From contig JACRMD010000299.1 in the NCBI GenBank assembly GCA_016215085.1, forward strand, positions 1-6,790: a stretch of DNA of 6,790 nucleotides, read 5' to 3'. The notes beneath the pieces are model-generated. The model was not told where the DNA came from. It ran no database searches and saw nothing but the letters and a program-made list of their open reading frames with translations. Position numbers and translations under genes: made by a program. Origin of the DNA: Solirubrobacterales bacterium (GTDB lineage: Bacteria > Actinomycetota > Thermoleophilia > Solirubrobacterales > Solirubrobacteraceae). This document shows, piece after piece, positions 1 to 6,306 of the stretch (within the stretch, counting starts at the first letter, position 1; each line of letters opens with the position of its first letter).

Positions 1-289
1 CGGCCAGCAGCTCGGCCGCGTAGGACTCCTCGACGTACTGGGAGAGCACGAGCACCGGCAGCCCCGGCACCCGCTCGCGCGCCTCGAGCGCCGCGCGCAG
101 GCCCTCGTCGCGCTGCGAGGGCGGCAGCCGCACGTCGACGATCGCCACGTCGGGCTCGTGGTCGACGACCGCGTCCACCAGCCCGGGCCCGTCGCCGACG
201 GCCGCGACGACCTCGTGGCCGTGGGCGGTCAGCAGGCGCTCCAGCCCGTCGCGCAGGAGCACGAGGTCCTCGGCGATGACGATCCTCAT
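1..289 (-). CDS. NarL/FixJ-family response regulator, N-terminal part (cut by window edge)
   Basis: This is the receiver (REC) half of a two-component response regulator. The first 96 residues are visible before the left edge. The start MRIVIAEDLVLLRDGL is typical of the family, with the acidic pair E7/D8. The phosphoacceptor is D52 in VAIVDVRLPP, and S83 in VLVLSQY takes the place of the usual Thr/Ser switch residue. A LuxR-type helix-turn-helix DNA-binding domain is expected beyond the edge but is not seen. The ATG overlaps the kinase stop as ATGA (289-286), so the two genes are probably translationally coupled and this regulator is phosphorylated by that kinase. The target genes cannot be inferred from the visible part. 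Confidence 0.9.
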   Translation of the reverse strand, partial: MRIVIAEDLVLLRDGLERLLTAHGHEVVAAVGDGPGLVDAVVDHEPDVAIVDVRLPPSQRDEGLRAALEARERVPGLPVLVLSQYVEESYAAELLA

Positions 290-1533
290 GCCGGCAGCTC
301 CGCGCGCAGCAGCGTGCCGAAGCCGTCGGGCGAGTCGACGACGAGCCGCCCGTCGATCGCCTCGACGCGCCCGCGCAGGCCGGCCAGGCCGGTGCCACGC
401 CCGGCGTCCGCGCCGCCGTGGCCGTCGTCGCGGACCGAGACGACGACGCGGTCGCCCTCGTCCCGGACCGACACCGCCGCCTTGCGCGCGCCGCTGTGCT
501 TGGCGATGTTCGTCAGGGCCTCGGCCACGACGAAGTAGGCGGCCGACTCGGTGGCGGCGCCGAGCCGGCGGCCGAGCCGGACGTCGACCGTGCACGGCAC
601 CGGGCAGCGCGCGGCCAGCGACGAGACCGCCGCGTCGAGCCCGCGGTCGGTGAGGATCGCCGGGTGGATGCCGCGCGCGAGGTCGCGCAGCTCCTGCAGC
701 GCGGTCTTGGCGTCCTCGTGGGCGCCCTCGATCAGCGTCGCCGCGGTGTCGGGGTCGGAGGCCAGCCGCTCGCGCGCCATCCCGAGGTCCATGGCGAGCG
801 CGACGAGCCGCGCCTGCGCGCCGTCGTGCAGGTCGCGCTCGATGCGCCGCAGCTCGAGCGCCGCGGCGTCGACCGCGCCGGCGCGGGAGGCGGTCAGCTC
901 CTGGATGCGCTCCCGCGCGCCCGGTCCGAGCACCGCGGTGGCCAGCGTGCGCTCGCCGACGACGCACCCGCGCAGGACCCACGCGCCGGCGACCACCAGC
1001 GGCGGCCCGAGGAGGATGGCCAGCGGCCACGTCTCCCAGAACCGGTCGACGGTGAAGAGCCCGAAGTCGACGTTGGCCGCCCACATCCACGCGGGCGCGA
1101 CGAGCACGCCGAGGCCGGTCAGCCAGGCGGTGACGCCGGCGCACACGGCCGCCAGCGCGACGGGGAACAGCAGCAGCATCCACGCGAGGTCGCGCCACGA
1201 CATCGCCAGCGCCGCCTTGAGCTTGTCCCACCACGTGTCGCCCACCCACGTCCACGGCACGGTGCGCAGGCCGGTGCGCCGTCGCTCGAGGTTGCCCCAG
1301 AAGCGGCACGCCGCCAGCGAGGCCAGGAGGTAGGGGATCCCGATGATCGTGATGCTCATCGCCAGGCCGGCGACCGGGCCGGCGAAGAGGAGCGTGAAGC
1401 CGACGATCGCCGAGAGCATCGCGAGCACGACCATGCCCAGGTCCTTCCAGGGCTGGAGCGTGAGGGGCAGGCGCAGCACGTCGGACGTCGTCACGGCCCG
1501 ACGAGGATGGCGCACCCCGCGGCGGCGCGCCAT
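286..1533 (-). CDS. Sensor histidine kinase (membrane sensor + HisKA_3 + HATPase)
   Basis: This is a membrane-bound two-component kinase that autophosphorylates on His and passes the phosphate to the regulator encoded next. Residues about 32-195 are hydrophobic and tryptophan-rich, with membrane segments near 33-52, 54-75, 116-146 and 171-187. They resemble the actinobacterial 'putative sensor' domain and have no large extracellular loop. The HisKA_3 dimerisation box is at 229-243, ERDLHDGAQARL, with H236 as the phosphoacceptor. The HATPase_c domain fills the C-terminus: N342 in EALTNIAKHSG, the D370-G-x-G box, GTGLAGLRGRV from 380, and a final FGTLLRAELP. The ATG at 1533 has no Shine-Dalgarno sequence. 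A GTG at 1494 (VTTSDVLRLPL) is an equally good start and would remove a basic 13-residue lead. The signal sensed is unknown. The gene lies 33 bases downstream of the broken oxidase on the same strand and could share its transcript. Confidence 0.92.
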   Translation of the reverse strand: MARRRGVRHPRRAVTTSDVLRLPLTLQPWKDLGMVVLAMLSAIVGFTLLFAGPVAGLAMSITIIGIPYLLASLAACRFWGNLERRRTGLRTVPWTWVGDTWWDKLKAALAMSWRDLAWMLLLFPVALAAVCAGVTAWLTGLGVLVAPAWMWAANVDFGLFTVDRFWETWPLAILLGPPLVVAGAWVLRGCVVGERTLATAVLGPGARERIQELTASRAGAVDAAALELRRIERDLHDGAQARLVALAMDLGMARERLASDPDTAATLIEGAHEDAKTALQELRDLARGIHPAILTDRGLDAAVSSLAARCPVPCTVDVRLGRRLGAATESAAYFVVAEALTNIAKHSGARKAAVSVRDEGDRVVVSVRDDGHGGADAGRGTGLAGLRGRVEAIDGRLVVDSPDGFGTLLRAELPA

Positions 1534-1566
1534 GGGGGCGGCCGCCGCGAGGAGGGGAGGGTTCCC

Positions 1567-2815
1567 CTACGGCGCGATGTTGTGGTTGTGGCGGAACACG
1601 TTGCCCGGGTCCCACGCCCGCTTGACCGCCCGCAGGCGCTCGAGCGCGGCCGGCGCGTACGCGACCTCGACCCGGTCGTCGCCCGGCACGAAGTTCGCGA
1701 ACGAGACGTCGACCCGGCTGCCCGACAGGCGGTCGCGCGCGTCGCGGACCCAGTCGCGCAGGCGCGCGTCGTCCTCCGGGCGCTCCCACTGGGCCAGCAG
1801 CTGGTAGGCCCAGTCCGCGCCCCGGTGGCCCAGCGGCGTGGCGTCGTCCGCCACGCGCGCGTAGGCCCCGCCCATCGGCTGCAGGACGATGACGGTCTGC
1901 GGCGACGGCGGCGCCGCCGCGAGGCCGACGACGGCGTCGACCGCGTCGTCGGTCAGCACGTCGAGGAAGCCGCCGGCGGGGTACTCGCGGTGCACGCCGT
2001 AGGGGTTGCCCGCGTCGAGCAGGCCCTGGACCGCCACGTAGGGCATCGGGCCCACCAGGTCCATGGCCGGGGCGCCGAGCGCGGCCAGCGGCGCGAGGCC
2101 CGCCTCGGCGTCCTCGGGGGCGCCGGCCCACAAGACGATCACCGCGACGATCGGCTTGCCGCGGACCGCCTCGGGCACGAAGTCCAGCGGGGGCGCGCAC
2201 AGCAGCGCCACGCCGCCGCACAGCGCGTCGGACGCCCCCGCCATCGCGTCGCGGTAGGCGCGCAGGACCTCGCCGGCGCGCTCGAACGGGTACATCCGCA
2301 TGCCGCCGGTGACCATCGGCCCCACGGGCATGAGCGAGAACGTCATCTCGGTCACGACGCCGAAGTTGCCGCCGCCGCCCTTCAGCGCCCACAGCAGCTC
2401 GGGCTCGTCCTGCGCGGTCACGGCCACGGCGCGGCCATCGGCGGCGACCATCCGCGCGGCGACGAGGTTGTCGGGGGCCAGGCCCATCGCGCGCTCCAGC
2501 CAGCCGCTGCCCGAGCCCAGCGTGAAGCCGGTGACGCCGGTCGTCGTCACGCGCCCGCCGGTGACCGCCAGGCCGTGCTCCTGCGTGGCCGCGTCGAGCT
2601 CGCCCCAGCTGAGGCCGGCGCCCGCGCGCACCGTGCGGGCCTCCGGGTCGACGACGGCCGCCTTCATCGGCCGCACGTCGACGCCGCGCGCGCATGACCG
2701 CCGGCCGGCGGTCGTGCATCGCGTTGAAGAGACGGCGGGCGTCGTCGTAGCCGGCGTCGCCGGCGAGCAGGACGTCGCCGTCCCCGAGGGTGAGGCGGGT
2801 CGTGGCGTGGGACAT
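1567..2815 (-). pseudogene. FAD-binding oxidase of the berberine-bridge (BBE) type, internally deleted and frameshifted
   Basis: Intact relatives are about 450-residue FAD oxidoreductases with a PCMH-type FAD domain and a C-terminal BBE segment. The N-terminal part reads from ATG 2815 (MSHATTRLTLGDGDVLLAGD, then ARRLFNAMHDRRPAVMRA) until about 2687. The rest reads in another frame from about 2685 (GVDVRPMKAAVVDPEARTVRAGAG) to the stop at 1567, through GGGGNFGVVTEMTF and the closing BBE motif NVFRHNHNIAP. In relatives about 40 residues lie between these points, including the RGGGHS-type loop whose His carries FAD covalently. Here they are absent and the frame changes. The 3' part alone could start at ATG 2667 (366 residues) but would lack the flavin-attachment half of the domain. 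The bicovalent cysteine position reads Pro (GLAPDNL). Either a real pseudogene or an assembly deletion in GC repeats (GCGCGCGG at the junction) fits. The rest of the frame is well preserved, so the loss is recent or artefactual. Confidence 0.85.
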
Positions 2816-2820
2816 GCCGC

Positions 2821-2850
2821 ATGTTCGCGACCGGCCCGTGCGCGGATCAA
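2821..2850 (-). promoter_or_regulatory. Possible promoter of the oxidase gene
   Basis: On the minus strand a TTGATC (2850-2845) and a GAACAT (2826-2821) are 18 bases apart, with ATG 2815 only five bases beyond. The -10 box lacks the initial T, so this is a weak match. The layout would give an almost leaderless message, like the other starts here. It sits in the 92-base divergent spacer shared with the Nudix gene. Confidence 0.3.
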
Positions 2851-2894
2851 GGCCAGGATCCGGGCAGCCGCCTCGTCCGGGGCGTCGTAGTCGC

Positions 2895-2908
2895 TACCTT
2901 CGGGCGGG
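2895..2908 (+). promoter_or_regulatory. Leaderless -10 box for the Nudix gene
   Basis: TACCTT (2895-2900) matches TAnnnT and is followed by seven bases and then GTG 2908. Transcription would begin at or next to the start codon. There is no Shine-Dalgarno sequence and no clear -35 box. This spacing is the main reason for preferring GTG 2908 as the start. Confidence 0.5.
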
Positions 2909-3447
2909 TGCACCGCGCGTCGCTCACCTTCCGGCTGGTCGAGGCGGCCGACGCGCGCCTGCGCCGCCACGGCTCGCCGGCGCTCCAGCGGCGCGCCTAC
3001 CGGCTCGGCTACCTCGCGCTGCGGCCCTGGTGGTTCATCACGCGCCCGCGCATCCGCGGGACCAAGGCGGTGGTCCGCCGCGGCGACGAGGTGCTGCTGG
3101 TCAAGCACGCCTACGCCCGCCGCGCGCACTGGGACCTGCCGGGCGGCTTCGTCCGCGCCGGCGAGGAGCCCGAGGTCGCCGTGCGGCGCGAGCTGGCCGA
3201 GGAGCTCGGGGTCACGCCGCTCCGGCTCCGATGCCTCGGCTCGGTGCCGATGCGCAACGACCACAAGCGCGAGGTCGTCCACACCTACGCCGCCGACGTC
3301 GACTCCGCGGCGGTCGCGCCCGACGCCGCCGAGCTCGCCGAGGTCCGGTGGGTGATGCACGGCGCGCTGCCCGACGGCACCACCCCGTTCGCGCGCCGCC
3401 TGGTCGCGCGCGCGTACTGGGAGCTGTGGGACGCCGAGGAGCACTGA
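2908..3447 (+). CDS. Nudix hydrolase
   Basis: This is a Nudix-family pyrophosphohydrolase of 179 residues from GTG 2908. The Nudix box is complete at residues 80-102 (3145-3213): G80-x5-E86-x7-R94-E95-L96-x-E98-E99-x-G101-V102, with the metal-binding glutamates present. It is preceded by the usual strand HWDLPGGF. An N-terminal extension of about 50 residues, basic and with an aromatic patch (RPWWFITRPR), comes before the Nudix fold and may be a membrane- or partner-contacting segment; that is inference. The substrate cannot be told from the box: NDP-sugars, mutagenic dNTPs, CoA and others are all possible. An in-frame ATG at 2821 would add 29 residues, but that stretch lies in the divergent promoter region and looks non-coding, so GTG 2908 was chosen. 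The gene is probably a single transcript, with its own promoter and 51 bases to the next gene. Confidence 0.88.
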   Translation: MHRASLTFRLVEAADARLRRHGSPALQRRAYRLGYLALRPWWFITRPRIRGTKAVVRRGDEVLLVKHAYARRAHWDLPGGFVRAGEEPEVAVRRELAEELGVTPLRLRCLGSVPMRNDHKREVVHTYAADVDSAAVAPDAAELAEVRWVMHGALPDGTTPFARRLVARAYWELWDAEEH

Positions 3448-3448
3448 T

Positions 3449-3465
3449 CGTCCGAAGTTCGGACG
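3449..3465. promoter_or_regulatory. Perfect 17-base palindrome upstream of the amine oxidase
   Basis: CGTCCGAAGTTCGGACG has two 8-base arms around a central G (3457). It begins two bases after the Nudix stop codon. If the amine oxidase message starts at its ATG (3499), the centre lies at -42, where class II activators bind, and no -35 box is visible there. As RNA it could form a 6-bp stem with a 5-base loop, but no T-run follows, so an operator is more likely than a terminator. Confidence 0.55.
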
Positions 3466-3486
3466 CAGCGGCGTAGAGGTGCGCCG

Positions 3487-3499
3487 TAGCGTCGCGCCA
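3487..3499 (+). promoter_or_regulatory. Leaderless -10 box for the amine oxidase
   Basis: TAGCGT (3487-3492) matches TAnnnT and is followed by six bases and then ATG 3499, so the transcript would start at or near the start codon. No Shine-Dalgarno sequence precedes the ATG. No recognisable -35 element lies 16-19 bases upstream. Confidence 0.5.
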
Positions 3500-5022
3500 T
3501 GGCACGTACGCCGCTGGTCCAGCAGCTCCAGCGTGCGGCGGCGGAGGCCGCCGCCACGCAGGCGACCACGACCCGCAGGACGTTCCTGGCCGGCGCCGGC
3601 GCCGCGGCCGCACTCGCGGCCTGGCCGGTGCGCCCAGCGTTCTCGGCGAGCGCCCAGCCGCGCATCGTCGTGGTGGGCGCCGGGCTGGCGGGCCTGACCG
3701 CCGCCTACCGCCTGCAGAACGCCGGCTACGCGCCCGTCGTGCACGAGGCCTCCTCCCGTGCCGGCGGGCGCTGCTGGTCGATCCGCGGGGCCTTCGCCGA
3801 CAGCCGGCAGGTCGCCGAGCACGGCGGCGAGCTGATCGACACGGGCCACACGCAGATGCGCCAGCTCGTCCAGGAGCTCGGGCTCGACACGGACAACCTG
3901 CTCCAGGCCGAGCAGAACGGGACCGAGGCCCTGTACCGCTTCGACGGCGAGCCCTACACCTACGCGCAGGCCACCGAGGACCTCAAGCAGATCTGGCAGC
4001 AGATCCACAAGGACGTCTCGGCCGCCTCGTACCCGACGCTGTACAACCTGTCCACCGAGCGCGGCCGCGAGCTCGACGCGATGAGCGTCGCGGAGTGGAT
4101 CGACGCCTACGTGCCCGGCGGCCACGGCTCCAAGCTCGGGCAGCTGCTCGACGTCGCCTACAACATCGAGTACGGCGCCGAGTGCACCGAGCAGTCCTCG
4201 CTCAACATGCTGTACCTGATCGGCTACTCCGGCCAGGGGAACCTGCGGCTGTTCGGTCCCTCCAACGAGAAGTTCCACGTGCGCGGGGGCAACGACCAGG
4301 TCGCCGCGCGGCTGGCGGCGAAGGTGCCGGTCACCTACGGCTCGGAGCTCGTCGCCATCACGGACAACAAGGACGGCACGCACGCGCTCGCCTTCCGCCA
4401 GGGGACGACGACGCGGACGGTCGTCGCCGACCGCGTGGTGCTGACCGTCCCGTTCTCGATCCTGCGCTCCTCGGTGGACCTGTCGCGGTCGGGCTTCTCG
4501 AAGCTGAAGCTGCGGGCGATCCGCGAGCTCGGCATGGGCACCAACAGCAAGCTCAACGTCGGCTTCTCGACGCGCCACTGGCGGGCGCTGGGCAACAACG
4601 GCGACACGTACGCCGACACCGGCTACCAGGCCACGTGGGAGGTCTCGCGCGCCCAGCCGGGCACGAGCGGCATCCTGGTGGACTACACCGGCGGGCGCAT
4701 CGGCGCCGCGCTCACCGGCGACCCGGTGGCGCTCGCCAGGACGTTCGTCAAGCAGCTCGACCCGGTGCTGCCCGGCATCAAGGACCGCTTCGACGGCCAC
4801 GCGGTGCTCGACCACTGGCCCTCGTACCGGTGGACGAAGGGCTCGTACTCCTACTGGAAGGTCGGGCAGTACACGGCCTTCGCGGGCGCCGAGCGCGAGG
4901 CGTCGGGCACCTGCCACTTCGCCGGCGAGCACACGTCCGTGGACTTCCAGGGCTACCTCAACGGCGCCGTCGAGAGCGGGGAGCGGGCCGCGAGCGAGGT
5001 GCTCGCCGCGCTGAAGAAGTAG
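3499..5022 (+). CDS. Tat-exported flavin amine oxidase
   Basis: This is a flavin-containing amine oxidase (MAO/L-amino-acid oxidase superfamily) of 507 residues, predicted to oxidise an amine or amino acid to the imine with release of H2O2. The N-terminus carries a twin-arginine signal: TTRRTFLAGAG with R26-R27, then an Ala-rich hydrophobic stretch to about residue 50. The enzyme is therefore exported folded with its FAD. The Rossmann motif GAGLAG is at 60-65, with E83 and GGR (89-91) completing the dinucleotide site and EHGGELIDTGH following. K351 in NSKLNVGF sits where the family has its flavin-contacting lysine. The C-terminal FAD motif CHFAGEHTS spans 472-480, preceded by an aromatic-rich WPSYRWTKGSYSYWK region. 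The substrate is not determinable; polyamine, aromatic amine or L-amino acid all fit. No partner gene is evident nearby. The start has a leaderless-type -10 box and no ribosome binding site. Confidence 0.93.
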   Translation: MARTPLVQQLQRAAAEAAATQATTTRRTFLAGAGAAAALAAWPVRPAFSASAQPRIVVVGAGLAGLTAAYRLQNAGYAPVVHEASSRAGGRCWSIRGAFADSRQVAEHGGELIDTGHTQMRQLVQELGLDTDNLLQAEQNGTEALYRFDGEPYTYAQATEDLKQIWQQIHKDVSAASYPTLYNLSTERGRELDAMSVAEWIDAYVPGGHGSKLGQLLDVAYNIEYGAECTEQSSLNMLYLIGYSGQGNLRLFGPSNEKFHVRGGNDQVAARLAAKVPVTYGSELVAITDNKDGTHALAFRQGTTTRTVVADRVVLTVPFSILRSSVDLSRSGFSKLKLRAIRELGMGTNSKLNVGFSTRHWRALGNNGDTYADTGYQATWEVSRAQPGTSGILVDYTGGRIGAALTGDPVALARTFVKQLDPVLPGIKDRFDGHAVLDHWPSYRWTKGSYSYWKVGQYTAFAGAEREASGTCHFAGEHTSVDFQGYLNGAVESGERAASEVLAALKK

Positions 5023-5024
5023 GG

Positions 5025-5053
5025 TTCCGGTGCGTCCTACCAGCCGGTAGGAT
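5025..5053 (+). promoter_or_regulatory. Probable thiolase promoter
   Basis: TAGGAT (5048-5053) is a good -10 match. Seventeen bases upstream is TTCCGG (5025-5030), a poor -35 match. Transcription would start near 5060, giving a leader of about 85 bases before the thiolase ATG. The promoter begins immediately after the amine oxidase stop codon (5020-5022). Confidence 0.45.
5035..5052. promoter_or_regulatory. Palindrome/hairpin overlapping the thiolase -10 box
   Basis: TCCTACCAGCCGGTAGGA has 7-base arms (5035-5041 and 5046-5052) and a 4-base loop. It covers the promoter spacer and most of TAGGAT, so a dimeric repressor (TetR-like operators often have this size) bound here would block polymerase. 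It could also act as a weak terminator of the amine oxidase transcript, but only TGTTGGT follows and not a T-run. Confidence 0.5.
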
Positions 5054-5066
5054 GTTGGTCATAGGC

Positions 5067-5121
5067 CCCGTGGAGTGCGACCGCCGGGGGATAAACCTGC
5101 CCGTGGAGTGCGACCGCCGGG
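5067..5121 (+). repeat. Two identical 22-bp direct repeats in the thiolase leader
   Basis: Positions 5067-5088 and 5100-5121 are identical over 22 bases; the core is CCCGTGGAGTGCGACC and each copy ends CGCCGGG. They are separated by the 11 bases GGATAAACCTG, giving a 33-base period, about three helical turns. They lie after the probable -10 box and before the ribosome binding site, so they are probably transcribed. Each copy can pair CCCG with CGGG and GG with CC into a small hairpin. Function is unknown; tandem operator sites or an RNA element are the likely options. Confidence 0.85.
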
Positions 5122-5132
5122 CTTCATCACCG

Positions 5133-5138
5133 AAAGGA
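5133..5138 (+). promoter_or_regulatory. Thiolase ribosome binding site
   Basis: AAAGGA lies seven bases before ATG 5146. It is the only clear Shine-Dalgarno sequence before a gene start in this window. It fixes the thiolase start and contrasts with the leaderless-looking starts of the two genes upstream. Confidence 0.7.
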
Positions 5139-5145
5139 CCCATCC

Positions 5146-6306
5146 ATGCCCGAAGCCGTCATCGTCGACGCCGTCCGGACGCCCGTCGGTCGTGCCTTCA
5201 AGGGCTCGCTCGCCCCGCTGCGTCCCGACGAGACCCTCGCGTACGTCATCGACCAGGTCCTCGAGCGCAACCCGGGCGTCGACCCGAGCAGCGTCGAGGA
5301 GGTCGTGGCCGGCTGCGGCCTGCCCCAGGGCCTGCAGGCCAACAACATCGGCCGCATCGCGGTCCTGCTGAGCGAGAAGCTCGGGCAGGAGACCAACGGC
5401 TCGACCATCTCGCGCTACTGCGCGTCGGGCCTGGACGCCATCCGCGTCGCGGCCAACGCCGTGGTCGCGGGCCAGGGCGACGTCTACATCGCCGGCGGCG
5501 TCGAGTTCGTCTCGCGCTACAACGCCGCGCAGGAGGCCGCCCACCCCGAGGACCAGAACGAGAACCTCAAGGGCAACAACGGCCAGCCCGACGCCTACAT
5601 CGCGATGGGCCTGACCGCGGAGAACGTGGCCGAGAAGTACGGCGTCACGCGCGAGCAGCAGGACAAGTACGCGCAGCAGTCCCAGGAGCGCGCGGTGGCC
5701 GCGCAGGAGAACGGCGTGTTCGACCGCGAGATCGTCCCGGTGACGGTCAACGGCGAGCAGGTCACCAAGGACGACGGCCCGCGCCCGAGCTCGACGTACG
5801 AGAAGCTCGCGTCGCTGGAGCCGGCGTTCAAGCCGGGCGGCACGGTCACCGCCGGCAACTCGTGCCCGCTCAACGACGGGGCCGCGGCCTCGATCATCAT
5901 GAGCGACACGAAGGCCAAGGAGCTCGGCCTCACCCCGCGCGCCCGCATCATCACCGCGGCCACGTGGGGCAACGAGCCCGAGTACATGGGCGTCGCGCCG
6001 ATCGGCGCGATCAAGAAGGCGCTCGAGCGCGCCGGCATGAGCATCGGCGACGTCGACGTCTACGAGCTCAACGAGGCGTTCGCCGCGCAGGTGATCCCGA
6101 TCGCCGAGGAGGTGGGCTTCGACTACGAGAAGCTCAACCCGCACGGCGGCGCGATCGCGCTGGGCCACCCGTTCGGCATGACCGGCGTGCGCATCATGAC
6201 CACGCTGCTCAACGACCTCGAGACGCTCGACGGCACGATCGGCCTCGAGACCATGTGCGTCGCCCAGGGTCAGGGCGAGGCCATGCTCGTCGAGCGCCTG
6301 AAGTAG
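5146..6306 (+). CDS. Thiolase (acetyl-CoA C-acyltransferase/acetyltransferase)
   Basis: This is a thiolase-superfamily enzyme of 386 residues, a normal length. It catalyses thiolytic cleavage of 3-ketoacyl-CoA (last step of beta-oxidation) or the reverse condensation of two acetyl-CoA; sequence alone does not decide between them. It is complete from MPEAVIVDAVRTPVGRAFKG to the C-terminal AMLVERLK. Catalytic residues are present: the nucleophile C92 in SRYCASGLDA, N309-E310-A311-F312 (NEAF), H341 in GGAIALGHPFGMTG, and the second cysteine C371 in ETMCVAQGQG, where GQG is usually preceded by Gly rather than Ala-Gln. The substrate-loop motif GNSCPLNDGAAA is also seen. It is cytosolic, with no signal peptide. 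No acyl-CoA dehydrogenase or hydratase gene adjoins it, so it is probably monocistronic and regulated through its unusual leader. The stop directly abuts that of the convergent gene. Confidence 0.95.
   Translation: MPEAVIVDAVRTPVGRAFKGSLAPLRPDETLAYVIDQVLERNPGVDPSSVEEVVAGCGLPQGLQANNIGRIAVLLSEKLGQETNGSTISRYCASGLDAIRVAANAVVAGQGDVYIAGGVEFVSRYNAAQEAAHPEDQNENLKGNNGQPDAYIAMGLTAENVAEKYGVTREQQDKYAQQSQERAVAAQENGVFDREIVPVTVNGEQVTKDDGPRPSSTYEKLASLEPAFKPGGTVTAGNSCPLNDGAAASIIMSDTKAKELGLTPRARIITAATWGNEPEYMGVAPIGAIKKALERAGMSIGDVDVYELNEAFAAQVIPIAEEVGFDYEKLNPHGGAIALGHPFGMTGVRIMTTLLNDLETLDGTIGLETMCVAQGQGEAMLVERLK

Noticed and set aside
2685..2693. Programmed ribosomal frameshifting in the oxidase gene
   Set aside because: A frameshift alone would not restore the roughly 40 missing residues, and no slippery heptamer is present.
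418..2697. A plus-strand open frame of 759 codons opposite the kinase and oxidase
   Set aside because: Its product is Arg/His/Ala-rich without any domain, and the opposite strand carries clear kinase and oxidase motifs.
1567..4932. A single minus-strand open frame of 1121 codons, as if one giant oxidase
   Set aside because: Only the part below about 2690 has family sequence. The rest is antisense to the Nudix and amine oxidase genes, low in complexity, and open only because of high third-position GC.
5067..5121. The direct repeats as a short CRISPR array
   Set aside because: There are only two units with an 11-base spacer and no cas genes nearby, which does not fit any CRISPR array.
4958..5143. 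A small minus-strand protein with a repeated RRSHSTG
   Set aside because: The repeat follows from the DNA direct repeat. The frame lacks a ribosome binding site and is otherwise antisense to the amine oxidase end.
5052..5148. A leader peptide from ATG 5052 that would translate the direct repeats as a repeated VECDRR
   Set aside because: The 33-base period keeps the frame, so the peptide repeat is automatic. There is no ribosome binding site and no stop near the thiolase start.
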